DNA from: Nocardia transvalensis
GTDB lineage: Bacteria > Actinomycetota > Actinomycetes > Mycobacteriales > Mycobacteriaceae
Assembly (NCBI RefSeq): GCF_015477765.1
Contig: NZ_JADLQQ010000015.1
Span: forward strand, 62,001-126,000
Direction of reading: 5' to 3'
DNA length: 64,000 bases
Below the pieces are notes generated by a model. The model did not search any database, was not told where the DNA came from, and saw only the letters and a program-made list of their open reading frames with translations. Within the stretch, counting starts at the first letter, position 1, and each line of letters begins with the position of its first letter. The position numbers and the translations under genes are program-made. Below are positions 26,493 to 35,316 of this stretch, one piece after another.

Positions 26493-27395
26493 TCAGATGG
26501 CCTCGGGGCGATCCACCGCCGAGGCGTCGCTGCCGTTGGCGCCGTCGGTGAGGTCCTTGAGCCCGGTGGGGGTGACGGCGCGGGTGCCGATGTCGAGGAA
26601 ATCGATCACCATCGCCGCATCCGCGTTGTAGAGGAATCCGCGCGACCCGGATTGCACCGGATATTTCATCGAGGCGGCGGCCTCAAGCATCGCCGGCGGC
26701 AGCGGGCTCGACATCTCGAACAGCATGCGCGCGTTCGGATCGGTCATTCCGGCGTCGGAGTTCGGGAAGATCACCGGCTGGCTGACGGCACCGGACAGGT
26801 GCAGGTTGAACACGAGGGCTTCGCCGTCGTCGGTGCCCAGGGCGCGGATGCGGGCGGCGATCTCGCAGGGATCGCCGTCGGTGCTCGCCCCGTCGGTCAC
26901 GTTGATCACGATCGGCGGGAAGCTGCTGGGATGCTCCGCACACCAGGTCGCGATCACCGGTTCCACCTGGCTGAACGCGGACACCATGGGGGTGGCGCCA
27001 TCGGCGATCGGGTCGACCCATACCGGCATCTGCTGCTGTTCCTCGATCACGCCGCCAGCGCCGTCGGGCACACGGCGGCTCACAGTGTCGACCCGGCGAG
27101 GATTGTTGGCGACCTCGTCCACCGGCAGGATCGGGCGAGTGCGCTCGGCGCCGTGCAGGATCGGGCCCGTTCCCGCGCCGTAGCCGAACACACCGACCTC
27201 GAAGTAGTTGTAGATCTTTTCGCCACCCTTGCTGCACAACAGCACCGCGTTGCCGAGCAGATTGTTCACCGCTGCCGCCAGCGCGTCGGCCTTGGAGCCA
27301 CCGGAGCGGCCCCAGGGTTCCGACATCGAGAACGACTGGTCGACCAGCAATGCCAGCAGCGCCGGCTGTTTACGGTTGATCTCCGCGGAATACAT
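26493..27395 (-). CDS. vWA-domain protein (TerY-like)
   Basis: 300 residues. The MIDAS motif D-x-S-x-S is DQSFSMS (D19, S21, S23), followed by SKADALAAAVNNLL, GATPMVSAFSQVEPV for the Thr position, and IVINVTDGAST for the late Asp. The domain fills residues 10-210. It is first in the triad operon and probably serves as the scaffold or substrate of the kinase and phosphatase. Confidence 0.85.
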   Translation of the reverse strand: MYSAEINRKQPALLALLVDQSFSMSEPWGRSGGSKADALAAAVNNLLGNAVLLCSKGGEKIYNYFEVGVFGYGAGTGPILHGAERTRPILPVDEVANNPRRVDTVSRRVPDGAGGVIEEQQQMPVWVDPIADGATPMVSAFSQVEPVIATWCAEHPSSFPPIVINVTDGASTDGDPCEIAARIRALGTDDGEALVFNLHLSGAVSQPVIFPNSDAGMTDPNARMLFEMSSPLPPAMLEAAASMKYPVQSGSRGFLYNADAAMVIDFLDIGTRAVTPTGLKDLTDGANGSDASAVDRPEAI

Positions 27396-27512
27396 TGATT
27401 ACCACCCCTGTTCGTTGCTTTCCCTGCGCCCACCCGGACGGGTTGGGCATGTGGGTTTACTGTAGATGTGGGCACCGACACACTTGGGTGCCATTGAATC
27501 CTTCAGGGGCTC

Positions 27513-27791
27513 TTACTGTTTCGGTGTGTTGCTGCCCTCCGTGTGGTTTGCGTCCTCGATGAGACCGAGTCGTCGGCCGACGGACAGGTGGTCGCGCAGG
27601 CGTGCGCGGTATGCGGTGAGGATCAGCCCGTTTACGACAGGACCGTTCCGGTCGAAGGCGGCCAACGAGCACGACGCTGGCAGCCGTAGTTCGGCGGCGT
27701 CGGAAGGCAGGTTGCTGTCCCTGCCGCGCACCCGCACCCAGCGGCGACCGATCCGCGCCCGCGACCGCAGCGCGGGCTTGCGGCCGGTCAC
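27513..27791 (-). CDS. small basic hypothetical protein
   Basis: 92 residues from a GTG (VTGRKPALRSRAR) that overlaps the stop of the membrane protein before it (GTGA). Arg-rich, with a middle helix (AAFDRNGPVVNGLILTAYRA). Function unknown. It is last in a four-gene overlapping set ending before the vWA promoter region. Confidence 0.5.
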   Translation of the reverse strand: MTGRKPALRSRARIGRRWVRVRGRDSNLPSDAAELRLPASCSLAAFDRNGPVVNGLILTAYRARLRDHLSVGRRLGLIEDANHTEGSNTPKQ

Positions 27792-28132
27792 CGCTCCGAA
27801 TCCTTGTCGAAGGGGCTGCATTCACCCCTGCGGTGTTCCCACTGCTGTAGACGGGTCTCGAAGCGGCGACGGCGGCGAGCCGACCCGTAACGGCGCTCGT
27901 GTCGCAACCACCCGCAGATTGCGGTCGCCCCCATCCAGGCGGCCGCCCATTCGCCGCGGGCAACGAGCAGATCGAACCGGCGTACCGCATTCCGGTAGTC
28001 ATGCTCGGACGCCACAGCAAACGGCCGCAACGGATCACGATACGTCTCACGCAACCGATCCCACACGATCGCTCCGAAGAACACCGCGGCCATCCCCACG
28101 AGAATGGCCACCGCTTGAATCACGTTCGTCAC
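27788..28132 (-). CDS. small membrane-anchored hypothetical protein
   Basis: 114 residues from a GTG (VTNVIQAVAILV) with GGAGG 7 nt upstream. One N-terminal membrane helix (VAILVGMAAVFFGAIVW), then a basic cytosolic helical domain (NAVRRFDLLVARGEWAAAWM). No family recognised. Confidence 0.55.
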   Translation of the reverse strand: MTNVIQAVAILVGMAAVFFGAIVWDRLRETYRDPLRPFAVASEHDYRNAVRRFDLLVARGEWAAAWMGATAICGWLRHERRYGSARRRRRFETRLQQWEHRRGECSPFDKDSER

Positions 28133-28184
28133 CGGTTCACCTCCGCTTCCCATTCCCACTCGTCCCTGTCCTCCGAGAACGCGT

Positions 28185-28721
28185 TCATTGGTCCACCTCA
28201 ACCGGGCCGAGCGTGGCGGGGTCGATGGTTTCCCACTCGCCGATATCGGTCAGCGTCCGATAGATGCGCCGCCACACGGCAACCGTGCGGCCCACGGCGG
28301 TGTACTCGTCCCGGAACCGGCGAATCCGGTCGACGTCGAAAGTCTCCGGAGCTTGGGTCGGCCCCATCGCATGACCAGGCCCGACGACCGCCCACCCAGG
28401 CCGCGTCGGGTCCGGGCTGCCGAGATTCGGTGACTCGGCCCGGTATTCGGCCCACCCGACCGGGTGGCCCTCGGCAGCGTCGGCCGCGGCCAGCAAGGAA
28501 ACGGCCAGGCGGCGCGCGGCGGCCGGGGTCAGCTCCGGATCGGAACCGAGCACAGTGTTGACACTCAGGATCACAGGACGACGACAGTCGTCGTCCTGTG
28601 GCAGCGCCCCCACAGTTACCGCGTCGACCGCCCACGATCCCCAGACCGCGCCCCCGTCGCTGGTGTCGGTCGGCACCGGGCGATCGGCGGCGGCGAACGT
28701 GCGGACTGCGGTGTCGGACAT
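28185..28721 (-). CDS. hypothetical protein
   Basis: 178 residues from MSDTAVRTFAAADRP, behind GAGGAGGAAGGAA. An upstream ATG at 28760 overlaps the previous stop (ATGA) and would add 13 residues (MTDQHHHEEEGIS); coupling from there is possible. Text such as AAARRLAVSLLAAADAAEGH and DRIRRFRDEYTAVGRTVAVW suggests an alpha-helical core. It contains a 29-bp DNA palindrome. Function unknown. Confidence 0.55.
   Translation of the reverse strand: MSDTAVRTFAAADRPVPTDTSDGGAVWGSWAVDAVTVGALPQDDDCRRPVILSVNTVLGSDPELTPAAARRLAVSLLAAADAAEGHPVGWAEYRAESPNLGSPDPTRPGWAVVGPGHAMGPTQAPETFDVDRIRRFRDEYTAVGRTVAVWRRIYRTLTDIGEWETIDPATLGPVEVDQ
28572..28600. repeat. 29-bp perfect palindrome inside a gene
   Basis: CACAGGACGACGAC and GTCGTCGTCCTGTG are exact complements around a single central A. 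It encodes LPQDDDCRRPVI in the 178-residue protein. Such length by chance is unlikely even in GC-rich DNA. Confidence 0.6.
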
Positions 28722-28756
28722 GGAGATTCCTTCCTCCTCATGGTGGTGCTGATCGG

Positions 28757-29053
28757 TCATGGCGCTATGCCCTTCCCCTCGAATAATGCGGCGAACCGGG
28801 TGACCTCGGCGAGGTAGTCGGCCCGCTCGCCCGCCCGGTGGTCGGGAACCAGGCGCATCGGCTCACCGCAGGACACCCCGATAGCTTCCGCACGGGTCGC
28901 GGCATCGGAGCACGGCGCAACCTGTTGGCCGCGGGCTCGCCAGCCGCTCGGCCAGATCGCACGGCGCGCGTCCCGCTGCTCGCATCGGGGTGTAGCGGGT
29001 CGTTTCTGCCCATGCACATGGGCGGAACGGCCCGAGATGGCAGCGGTGGGCAT
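28757..29053 (-). CDS. small hypothetical protein
   Basis: 98 residues from MPTAAISGRSAHVHGQ. The second half (GVSCGEPMRLVPDHRAGERA, then DYLAEVTRFAALFEGKG) is helical and soluble. Its stop overlaps an ATG of the next gene. First gene of the small set running down to 27513; no family recognised. Confidence 0.45.
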   Translation of the reverse strand: MPTAAISGRSAHVHGQKRPATPRCEQRDARRAIWPSGWRARGQQVAPCSDAATRAEAIGVSCGEPMRLVPDHRAGERADYLAEVTRFAALFEGKGIAP

Positions 29054-29124
29054 GCGGCGTCCTTGGTTGCGCGGCTTTGGGTTTCTGTAATTCGAACGCC
29101 AGTTAGGTGGGGCCGTAGGTGCGT

Positions 29125-30450
29125 TCACACGCGAATCTGCATGCGGCGGTAGGTCTTCACCGACACCCCGTACATGTCTGCGGCGGCCGCGACGGGATCG
29201 CTGTGTGTGGCCCGCACCAGCAGCCCGTAGCGACGGCGCGTGCCGTCACGTTCGGCGGTGCCGTTGGTGCACAACAACACTCGAGCCGCGATGCGCCGCC
29301 CTTCCTGGACCGGTTGTAGCCGCTTGGGCAGGTCGAACAATTGCAGTGTGTGCGGTGGGTTGCCGGGGTCGGGGACCGGTGGCCCGACCGGGGCCAGATG
29401 TGCCTGTGCGATGAGCTCGGGCCAGCCCATACGTTCGATGAGGCACCGGCGGACTTCGGTGTTGCGCTCGCACATGATCCGTTCGACCGTGACCGGCCGC
29501 TCTATCGCCGTGGCCGGCACGCAACGGCCCCTCCACCAGTGCTGGGCGATGCCGTCGGCGAACTCGAGCGCCGGGCCGGGATCACCGTGCAGCAGGCCTT
29601 CCTTGTTCGTGCGCAGGATGGTCGGGTTCTGCGCCAGCACCGCCACCGCCGGAAACAGGTGGGCGTAGCTGACGGCACCGATCACCGTGCCGACGTCGCG
29701 GGCGTGCGCGACTGCAGCCGGGGAACCGATCAGTGACCCCATGATCCAGCTGGCGATCTGGGCGGGGGCCAGGTCGAGCGCATACATCGGCCGCGGATGC
29801 GGCCAGCTGATGGGCGCGGGGTCTCGCCCGAACTCTCTGCAGACCAATTCGGCACACCGGTGCCACCGAATGCGCTGCCCGGTGAACCGCGTGATCCATG
29901 ACTGCAGTTCGTCGGTCTCCCCCGCCAGTGAGTAGGACGTGGTCGCGGTCACGCGGGCAGCCGGCGTGAACCACAGGTCCAACCGGCCGGGCACCGCGGT
30001 CACCGGGCCGAAGACGCCGGACAAGCGCACCACCCGTGCCAAGTGCGGATCGGACATCATCCGGCGGGCACGATCGCGCCAAGGGATGTCGGTGGGCACA
30101 CCGTCCAGTCGCCGCGTTTCAGCCCAGAACTCCGGATCGACCTGACGCTCCAGTCCTGCGCGATAGCGATCACGCAGGTCCTGCGACAGTCGGCTCTGAA
30201 GCGTTCGGGCGCCGCCGCCGTCCATGATGAGGTCGACGGTGTACTGGGCGGCCACGGGCGAGTCGGTCCAGACCACCCAGCGCGGCGCCGACCAGCCCGC
30301 ACTGCTGTAGAGGCGGGCCAAGGCCTGTTCGACTGCGGGCTGGTCCGGCCGTTGGGTGGAGTACATCCGCTGCGTCCAGGTAGCGACATGGGACCGCACC
30401 CGGTCCCGGATCGCCTGCGGCAACGGCTCAATCGTCGTGTCGGTGTCCAT
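29125..30450 (-). CDS. DUF6745-family protein
   Basis: 441 residues from MDTDTTIEPLPQAIRDRV, overlapping the companion gene by ATGA. The centre holds family-typical text: LLHGDPGPALEFADGIAQHW then WRGRCVPATAIERPVTVERI. The C-terminus (ARVLLCTNGTAERDGTRRRY) is also as expected. Such proteins are common in Streptomyces and relatives, usually beside a small partner. Biochemical role unknown. Confidence 0.65.
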   Translation of the reverse strand: MDTDTTIEPLPQAIRDRVRSHVATWTQRMYSTQRPDQPAVEQALARLYSSAGWSAPRWVVWTDSPVAAQYTVDLIMDGGGARTLQSRLSQDLRDRYRAGLERQVDPEFWAETRRLDGVPTDIPWRDRARRMMSDPHLARVVRLSGVFGPVTAVPGRLDLWFTPAARVTATTSYSLAGETDELQSWITRFTGQRIRWHRCAELVCREFGRDPAPISWPHPRPMYALDLAPAQIASWIMGSLIGSPAAVAHARDVGTVIGAVSYAHLFPAVAVLAQNPTILRTNKEGLLHGDPGPALEFADGIAQHWWRGRCVPATAIERPVTVERIMCERNTEVRRCLIERMGWPELIAQAHLAPVGPPVPDPGNPPHTLQLFDLPKRLQPVQEGRRIAARVLLCTNGTAERDGTRRRYGLLVRATHSDPVAAAADMYGVSVKTYRRMQIRV

Positions 30451-30842
30451 CAGTCGGCCACCAACTGCCAGTCGCGATCGGTGAACTCGCGCTGCCTCGC
30501 GAGCCGGTAGGTGCCGGGCGCGATCTCCAGGGTTCCGTGCTCGGGATGCATCAAGAACGCGCTCGAGCCACGAGGCACCGTCAGGATGCCCAATTTCAGC
30601 CCTACCGCCTCTTCCCAGAAGCACTCGCCCTCCGGGTGCAACGTGTGCGGGTGCCCGCCGAACTCGCCGCCAACCACCGTGACTTCCGGCGGCATCGGCA
30701 TGCGGGCCCGCTTGACCTTCGCCGGGGAGATCAGAACGTCACCCTGTGCCGCCACCCCGGTCACGACCGGAATGTCCAGGCCTGCAGCGAGGGCAGGGCT
30801 GACGGCAGTAGGCGACGCGGGTACTGCGCCAGTAGTGGTCAT
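30450..30842 (-). CDS. small partner protein of the DUF6745 gene
   Basis: 130 residues. The final part (LKLGILTVPRGSSAFLMHPE, then HGTLEIAPGTYRLARQREFT) matches the small beta-rich partners found beside DUF6745 genes. Coupled to it by ATGA. A disordered Ala/Pro segment opens the protein. Function unknown; the pair likely works together. Confidence 0.6.
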   Translation of the reverse strand: MTTTGAVPASPTAVSPALAAGLDIPVVTGVAAQGDVLISPAKVKRARMPMPPEVTVVGGEFGGHPHTLHPEGECFWEEAVGLKLGILTVPRGSSAFLMHPEHGTLEIAPGTYRLARQREFTDRDWQLVAD

Positions 30843-30941
30843 GAGGATCGCCTTTCTGAATGCTTCATTGCCACATGCGTTTCCGGTCGCCAGGGGTGAG
30901 CCTCCCCGGCTGCGGACATCGGATCGGTGACGGGGCGCACG

Positions 30942-31874
30942 CTACTGGGCCCTGCCGTCAACGGAGTGCGGTTCGGTTCCCGTGGTCTGGGGGATGGGAA
31001 ATTGCTGAGGGAACGGTTCGGGCCATTCGCGGGGGTTGTCACCCGGCGGCGTAATCCCCCATTCGTGGGCCAGCAGTGTTCCGGTTTGCTTGAAAAAGCA
31101 GGCGGTGGCGGTGGTTCGACACTGCTCGATCAGGTCTCGCGTCCACTGTGGGTCCATGCGGGTGATGCGGGTGATCGGTCCCGATTCCCCGCCGACGATC
31201 ACCCAGTCCAGTCCCGCCGGGCCAGTGCCGAGGAAGCGACGCAGGTCGATCTGGGTGAGCAGGGGTTCTGCCGACACGAATCGGACGACGGCCGGGGTGC
31301 GCACCAGTTGCGGGATCCGCAGCTCGACGGTGTGCTGATCCTCGGTCGACACGCCGAGCCACACGTTGTCCAGCGGCCACCGTGTCGACGGCCGATCGGC
31401 GGCGTCCTGAATCAAGGTGGGGCGGTTGAGGGTTCGCGGCAAGGTCGCCCATTCGTCGTCGACGAGCTCGCGGAACTCCGCGCTGGTCATCAACGCCCGC
31501 ATCCGGGCCGGTCGTTTGGTCGGGATCTGGAAGGTGTGCCATCGAGCAGTGGCCATCACAGCCCAGGCTCGGGCGATGTAGCTGTCGGGGTAAGCGTCGT
31601 GGAAGGTGTCGGTGAGGCTGTTGAGGAAGATCCGGCGCGGCTTTCGCCAGCGCAGCGGCTGCGCCAGCCGTTCAGGGTGCTGCACGATCGGCAGACTCGC
31701 ACCGATTCCTGGGCCGTCGAAGCGTCTGTGCGCGATGCGCAACGGCGCGGTTCTCTCGATGTAGCAGTTGAGGCAGCCGGCGCTGACACGGGTGCACCCG
31801 CTGCCCAGGTTGAGGGTGGAACCCGGGCGGCCGTCGTCGCTGAAGGTCCACCCGATATGTGTTATCGCAGCCAT
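30942..31874 (-). CDS. DUF5131 / phage Gp37-Gp68-family protein
   Basis: 310 residues. ITHIGWTFSDDGRPGSTLNL, CTRVSAGCLNCYIERTAPLR with a C-x6-C-x2-C cluster, PRRIFLNSLTDTFHDAYPDS, TFQIPTKRPARM, WLGVSTEDQH and WVIVGGESGP are family signatures in order. The Cys cluster suggests a radical-SAM-like iron-sulphur site. Its partner methylase (TcmP) is not visible nearby. A shared promoter and leader hairpin lie 190-255 bp upstream. Confidence 0.85.
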   Translation of the reverse strand: MAAITHIGWTFSDDGRPGSTLNLGSGCTRVSAGCLNCYIERTAPLRIAHRRFDGPGIGASLPIVQHPERLAQPLRWRKPRRIFLNSLTDTFHDAYPDSYIARAWAVMATARWHTFQIPTKRPARMRALMTSAEFRELVDDEWATLPRTLNRPTLIQDAADRPSTRWPLDNVWLGVSTEDQHTVELRIPQLVRTPAVVRFVSAEPLLTQIDLRRFLGTGPAGLDWVIVGGESGPITRITRMDPQWTRDLIEQCRTTATACFFKQTGTLLAHEWGITPPGDNPREWPEPFPQQFPIPQTTGTEPHSVDGRAQ

Positions 31875-32020
31875 GGATTCAGTCCTGGAGGTGCAAGGGG
31901 AGCGGTAGGCGATCGCCCGGCCCGACTGTGGGGGCCGGTCGGATGTGCAGATGTGTGCTGGTAGTCCCGCCTTTCAACAGGTCGTGCCGTGGCCGCCTGG
32001 CGAGCGCGGGGCTTGGTTGA

Positions 32021-32036
32021 GTGCGACAAGTCGCAC
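32021..32036. repeat. leader dyad, copy 1
   Basis: GTGCGACAAGTCGCAC, two 7-bp arms around AA, in the transcribed leader of the DUF5131 gene. A near copy, GTGCGACAATTCGCAC, occurs at 38492 in the DNA-pump leader at the same distance from the promoter. Confidence 0.55.
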
Positions 32037-32061
32037 GCACCTTTTCATGACGGGGTTGGCA

Positions 32062-32080
32062 GCGAGATGGTTGGTCTCGC
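32062..32080 (-). promoter_or_regulatory. conserved leader hairpin, copy 1
   Basis: On the transcript: GCGAGA, loop CCAACCA, TCTCGC. It starts about 12 nt after the predicted transcription start. The same element with loops CCAACCA, TTAACCA or TTGACCA is found at 38.5, 52.6 and 60.4 kb. Confidence 0.6.
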
Positions 32081-32098
32081 CGGTTCTGGACAACTAAC

Positions 32099-32128
32099 AG
32101 GTTATTGCACGCTGCAGCATCGCAGCAA
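32099..32128 (-). promoter_or_regulatory. promoter of the DUF5131 gene
   Basis: Minus strand: -35 TTGCTG (32128-32123), 18-bp spacer, -10 TAACCT (32104-32099). The spacer CGATGCTGCAGCGTGCAA is identical at 38.57 kb. The rest of 31875-32175 is leader DNA without a gene. Confidence 0.6.
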
Positions 32129-32175
32129 GAACTGTGTCCCCACCGCCCGCGCAGTCGGCGCAAGGGATGTGCGGT

Positions 32176-33276
32176 TCAGCCTCGGGGTCGAACAGCTTCC
32201 AGTGCAGGAAATTGCGGGCAGATGGCGAGGTTACCCAGAACGGCCGTGCCGCGCAGGTATTCGATCTGGGCGTGTAGGCCAGCCTCGATGTCGGCCAGCT
32301 CCTCGGTCAGTTCGGTGATGCGTGCGGTGGCCAGTTCGGTGCGAGCCAACTCGGCGCTCAGGCTGTGGGTGGCATCGCGCAGACCTTGTACCGCGGCCAG
32401 ATTGGCCAACATGCTCTCCATCGGTCTCAGGCCTGCCCGGTACCGGTAGAGCGCCGCGAGGCGATCGAGCAGGGCCTGGTGGACCTCGTCGAGCAGGGAC
32501 GTGATCTGGTCGCTGGCCCGCCGGGTGCGGGCCGCGTCGGCAGTGCCGTCGTCGACCACGTCCACCGCCGATTTCCGACGGGCGTCAGCCAACTCGTGGG
32601 CGGTCCAGGCGATCTGGTGGAGTTCGGTGTCGAGATCGAGCCGGATTCGGTGATCGTCGAGCGCGGGGTTCGTCCACGCCGGTGAGCGGCGGATCTCCTC
32701 GGCTACTTCTTCGGCCACCACCAGCAGCGCCGCCTCATCGGGCAGGGAGCGGCGACGGCGGATTTGCCGGGGCCAATCGAACGATCTCACCGTCACCTGC
32801 TCGATCCGGCGGCGCTCCCGCGCTGTCAGAAGCGGAACCCCCGTGGAGCGGCGAAATTGCCGGCGGTCGTACACCACTCTGCCGGTGGCCAGCGCCAGGG
32901 TTGTGAGCATGAGAAACACCACGTAGGCGGCGAGCCCCATCAACGAGACCCCCGCGTACCACAAGGCAGCGAACGGAAAGCCGACCACAAGACAGACCGG
33001 TCCTCCTAGCACCAGAAGAAGGAACTCATCGGACCGCGTCCTCGCGTGGGTGCCAGGTTCCAGGTCGCTGACGGGATATCCATGGTCACGGCGTAAGCGC
33101 ACCTTGCCCGCGGTTCGCCGGGGCAGCCTGTCGACGTCCAGCTCTGTGTAGTCGCCCAATCGCCAGCGCCCGTCAGCGAGCACCTCGGCGACCCGGGTGG
33201 CGACGACGTCGGCCCACGCAGCGGATCCATCTTCCGGAACGGGGTTCCGCGTCACGGCGGCGAGGTGGTCGTTCAT
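32176..33276 (-). CDS. two-span membrane protein with coiled-coil C-terminus
   Basis: 366 residues from MNDHLAAVTRNPVPE. Two adjacent membrane segments near 75-125 (FLLLVLGGPVCLVVGFPFAA then LMGLAAYVVFLMLTTLALAT) divide a short N-terminus from a 240-residue helical domain. The C-terminal part (LSAELARTELATARITELTE) gives coiled-coil heptads. Promoter at 33332. No family recognised; it may be an accessory envelope protein of transfer. Confidence 0.6.
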   Translation of the reverse strand: MNDHLAAVTRNPVPEDGSAAWADVVATRVAEVLADGRWRLGDYTELDVDRLPRRTAGKVRLRRDHGYPVSDLEPGTHARTRSDEFLLLVLGGPVCLVVGFPFAALWYAGVSLMGLAAYVVFLMLTTLALATGRVVYDRRQFRRSTGVPLLTARERRRIEQVTVRSFDWPRQIRRRRSLPDEAALLVVAEEVAEEIRRSPAWTNPALDDHRIRLDLDTELHQIAWTAHELADARRKSAVDVVDDGTADAARTRRASDQITSLLDEVHQALLDRLAALYRYRAGLRPMESMLANLAAVQGLRDATHSLSAELARTELATARITELTEELADIEAGLHAQIEYLRGTAVLGNLAICPQFPALEAVRPRG

Positions 33277-33331
33277 GATCGTGCGCTTCTTTCCTTGATC
33301 CCAAGAGCGGGCTACCGGATCGGCATACATC

Positions 33332-33360
33332 ATGTTAACGCCTTTTGCACTATCGTTTAA
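33332..33360 (-). promoter_or_regulatory. promoter of the ATARTGC family
   Basis: Minus strand: -35 TTAAAC (33360-33355), 17-bp spacer beginning GATAGTGCAAAAG, -10 TAACAT (33337-33332). About 50 nt of leader precede the ATG at 33276. Confidence 0.55.
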
Positions 33361-33376
33361 TGTTGCTTTCGGCCCG

Positions 33377-33787
33377 TCACTGCATTGTGGACTGCCGCGC
33401 CGCATACCAGGCGCCGCTGGTCTCCCAGTCGGCTGGTGCCGATTTGCCGCGATCGAGCAGGGCCTGCAGGCCATCGGCTTCGGCGCGATTCCCAGAGGCT
33501 TGCGCCTGGCGCACATACCCCTGGATCAACCGCCGCAGTCCGCGGTCGGTGATCAACCGGCGGCCGTCCTCGGTGTAGCGGAATCCGTCCCGAGACTCCT
33601 GCAGCCTGTCCTGGGCGTTGTCCGGGGTCACCCGGGCTCGCCGCCACCTCGGCGTCTCCGCGACCCGCGTCCACAGCGCGTCCACGACATCCCGCGCCAC
33701 ATCGTCCGACAAGGATCCGGCCAGGATGGCCTTCTTCAGCAACCGTTCGTCACGACGGCGGCGAACAATCTCCAGCGGTGATTCCAC
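33377..33787 (-). CDS. small basic hypothetical protein
   Basis: 136 residues from a GTG (VESPLEIVRRRRDERL), with GGAGTGCGTT upstream. All-helical by composition, with LITDRGLRRLIQGYVRQAQA and RAEADGLQALLDRGKSAPAD. No domain recognised. The membrane-protein promoter at 33332-33360 starts just beyond its end. Confidence 0.5.
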   Translation of the reverse strand: MESPLEIVRRRRDERLLKKAILAGSLSDDVARDVVDALWTRVAETPRWRRARVTPDNAQDRLQESRDGFRYTEDGRRLITDRGLRRLIQGYVRQAQASGNRAEADGLQALLDRGKSAPADWETSGAWYAARQSTMQ

Positions 33788-33975
33788 AACGCACTCCTCC
33801 CTGTGAGAAGTATCGGTCTCGGCCGAAACCCGGCGTCCGGATCGAACGCTACTTGCCGGCACCGTCGTCGGGTGGCCGATCCGTCGCCACCGCAATCACG
33901 GCACGCGTCGCCGATGGCAGTGAGCGCTCCTGGCGAGGTAAGGGGCGGATCGGCGCGGGAATCCGCCCGGCGTGG

Positions 33976-34299
33976 TCATTCGCCGCCGCGGGTGATGACG
34001 TCAGTCACTTTCCTGGGGTGGTCGACCAACTGGTGGGCGTAGGCGCGAGCGCTGCGCAGGTCGAAGCAGCCCCAGGACCGCAGCCACAGGATCCAGCTCA
34101 CGCGTTTGGCGAAGCGCCACAACCGCACCCACCACGGCAGGCGATTCTGGTCTTCCCTGGTGGGCGCTTCGGTGTTCGTTGCGGCCGGTTGGTCCTCGCC
34201 GGGGCACGGGACGAGGTGCAGGTTCGGTGTCGTTGGCGATCGCCGCCCATCGCCGCGGGGGGTACCGATGCCTTCGGGATTGACGATGCGGTCCGGCAT
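33976..34299 (-). CDS. small hypothetical protein
   Basis: 107 residues from MPDRIVNPEGIGTPRGDG, behind AGAAAGGAACTCGGC. The C-terminus (WWVRLWRFAKRVSWILWLRS) is an amphipathic, Trp-rich membrane-associating segment followed by SARAYAHQLVDHPRKV. Function unknown. Confidence 0.5.
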   Translation of the reverse strand: MPDRIVNPEGIGTPRGDGRRSPTTPNLHLVPCPGEDQPAATNTEAPTREDQNRLPWWVRLWRFAKRVSWILWLRSWGCFDLRSARAYAHQLVDHPRKVTDVITRGGE

Positions 34300-34775
34300 G
34301 CCGAGTTCCTTTCTGGTGGGGCGGGTTCGGATGGGCAGGTCCAGTTCCGGTGTGGCTGCGGCCCCGCCGGCCACGCGGAACGAGTAACAGGCGGGTCCGG
34401 GCGACGAATTCGCGGGTGGCCGGGGGCGACGTCCGTCGCCACCGTAATCACGTCGCGTTACCGCTAGCGGTGTCCGCGACCGCCGCACGACTCCATGCAG
34501 GGCACGTGGGTGATTCAGCCGCGGCCTGGACGGCACGCCCTCCTGCCATGTGTAGCCACCGCTCGATCGGGGCATGGTCCTGACTGCCGCGGTTCGCAGC
34601 CGAGCAGAGGCGCCGATGGTCATGCGGCCGTCCCGTAGTCGATGGAATCCCAGATGTCCAATTGCCGTGGCACGGTGGCGATGTCGGTCAGGAGCCGATC
34701 TCGCCACTTCATCGGTCCCCAGATAGAAGACCGGCGCATCCAGTCCGCGACTCGCCCCAGCTGATGTCACGGCAC
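34300..34775. other. gap with only weak small ORFs
   Basis: 476 bp. The best candidate is a 30-residue frame at 34620-34712 (MKWRDRLLTDIATVPRQLDI) whose stop overlaps an ATG at 34623. Nothing else here has both a ribosome site and sensible protein text, so no gene is called. Open frames that run into the 107-residue gene are Arg-rich and probably not translated. Confidence 0.35.
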
Positions 34776-35306
34776 TCACCTCCGTCGGGTGCCGGTCGGC
34801 GTCGGCATCAGATCACCCGGTAGATACAGCGGGTGGCGCGGCTGCCCGGCTGCCGTCATCGCCAGCTGGTGCAGCGGGACTCCTTGCCGTGCAAGGCGTT
34901 CCATGACGGCGAGCCCGCGATCACCGCCGCGGCTGCCCCACGCGAGTACGGTGAGCTCTTCACGGCCGCAATGCGACAGGTGGTCGTCGTTGTCCGGGCC
35001 GACAGGAGCGGGGTGATCGTCGAGTTCGCGGGGGTCGCTGGCCCGCAGCGCATACAGATTGCGGATGACAATTCCGCCGTATCCCCATCCCCGGGCGAAG
35101 GCGATGCAGCGGCGGACGGTGGGGTCGTCGACGTCGGCGTCGGCGGTGGATGGGTTCAGCATGATCCAACCGGCGAGCGGGCCGGGCGACCAACGGCGGG
35201 TGAGCTCGTACCGGTAGGTGCCGCACGGGCTCAGAATCGCGGACCGATGCTCTTCGACGCCGAACAGATACGGGGGATCGTCTCGGTGGCTCGCCGGGGT
35301 GGTCAT
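34776..35306 (-). CDS. DUF1643-family protein
   Basis: 176 residues. The family pattern is complete: YRYELTRRWSPGPLAGWIML, NPSTADADVDDPTVRRCIAF, GYGGIVIRNLYALRASDPRE, VLAWGSRGG and the closing P-R-H-P-L-Y. These proteins are common on phages and plasmids; their chemistry is not established. Part of the DNA-pump transcript, 10 bp after the small membrane protein. Confidence 0.85.
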   Translation of the reverse strand: MTTPASHRDDPPYLFGVEEHRSAILSPCGTYRYELTRRWSPGPLAGWIMLNPSTADADVDDPTVRRCIAFARGWGYGGIVIRNLYALRASDPRELDDHPAPVGPDNDDHLSHCGREELTVLAWGSRGGDRGLAVMERLARQGVPLHQLAMTAAGQPRHPLYLPGDLMPTPTGTRRR

Positions 35307-35316
35307 GCGCGGCCGT

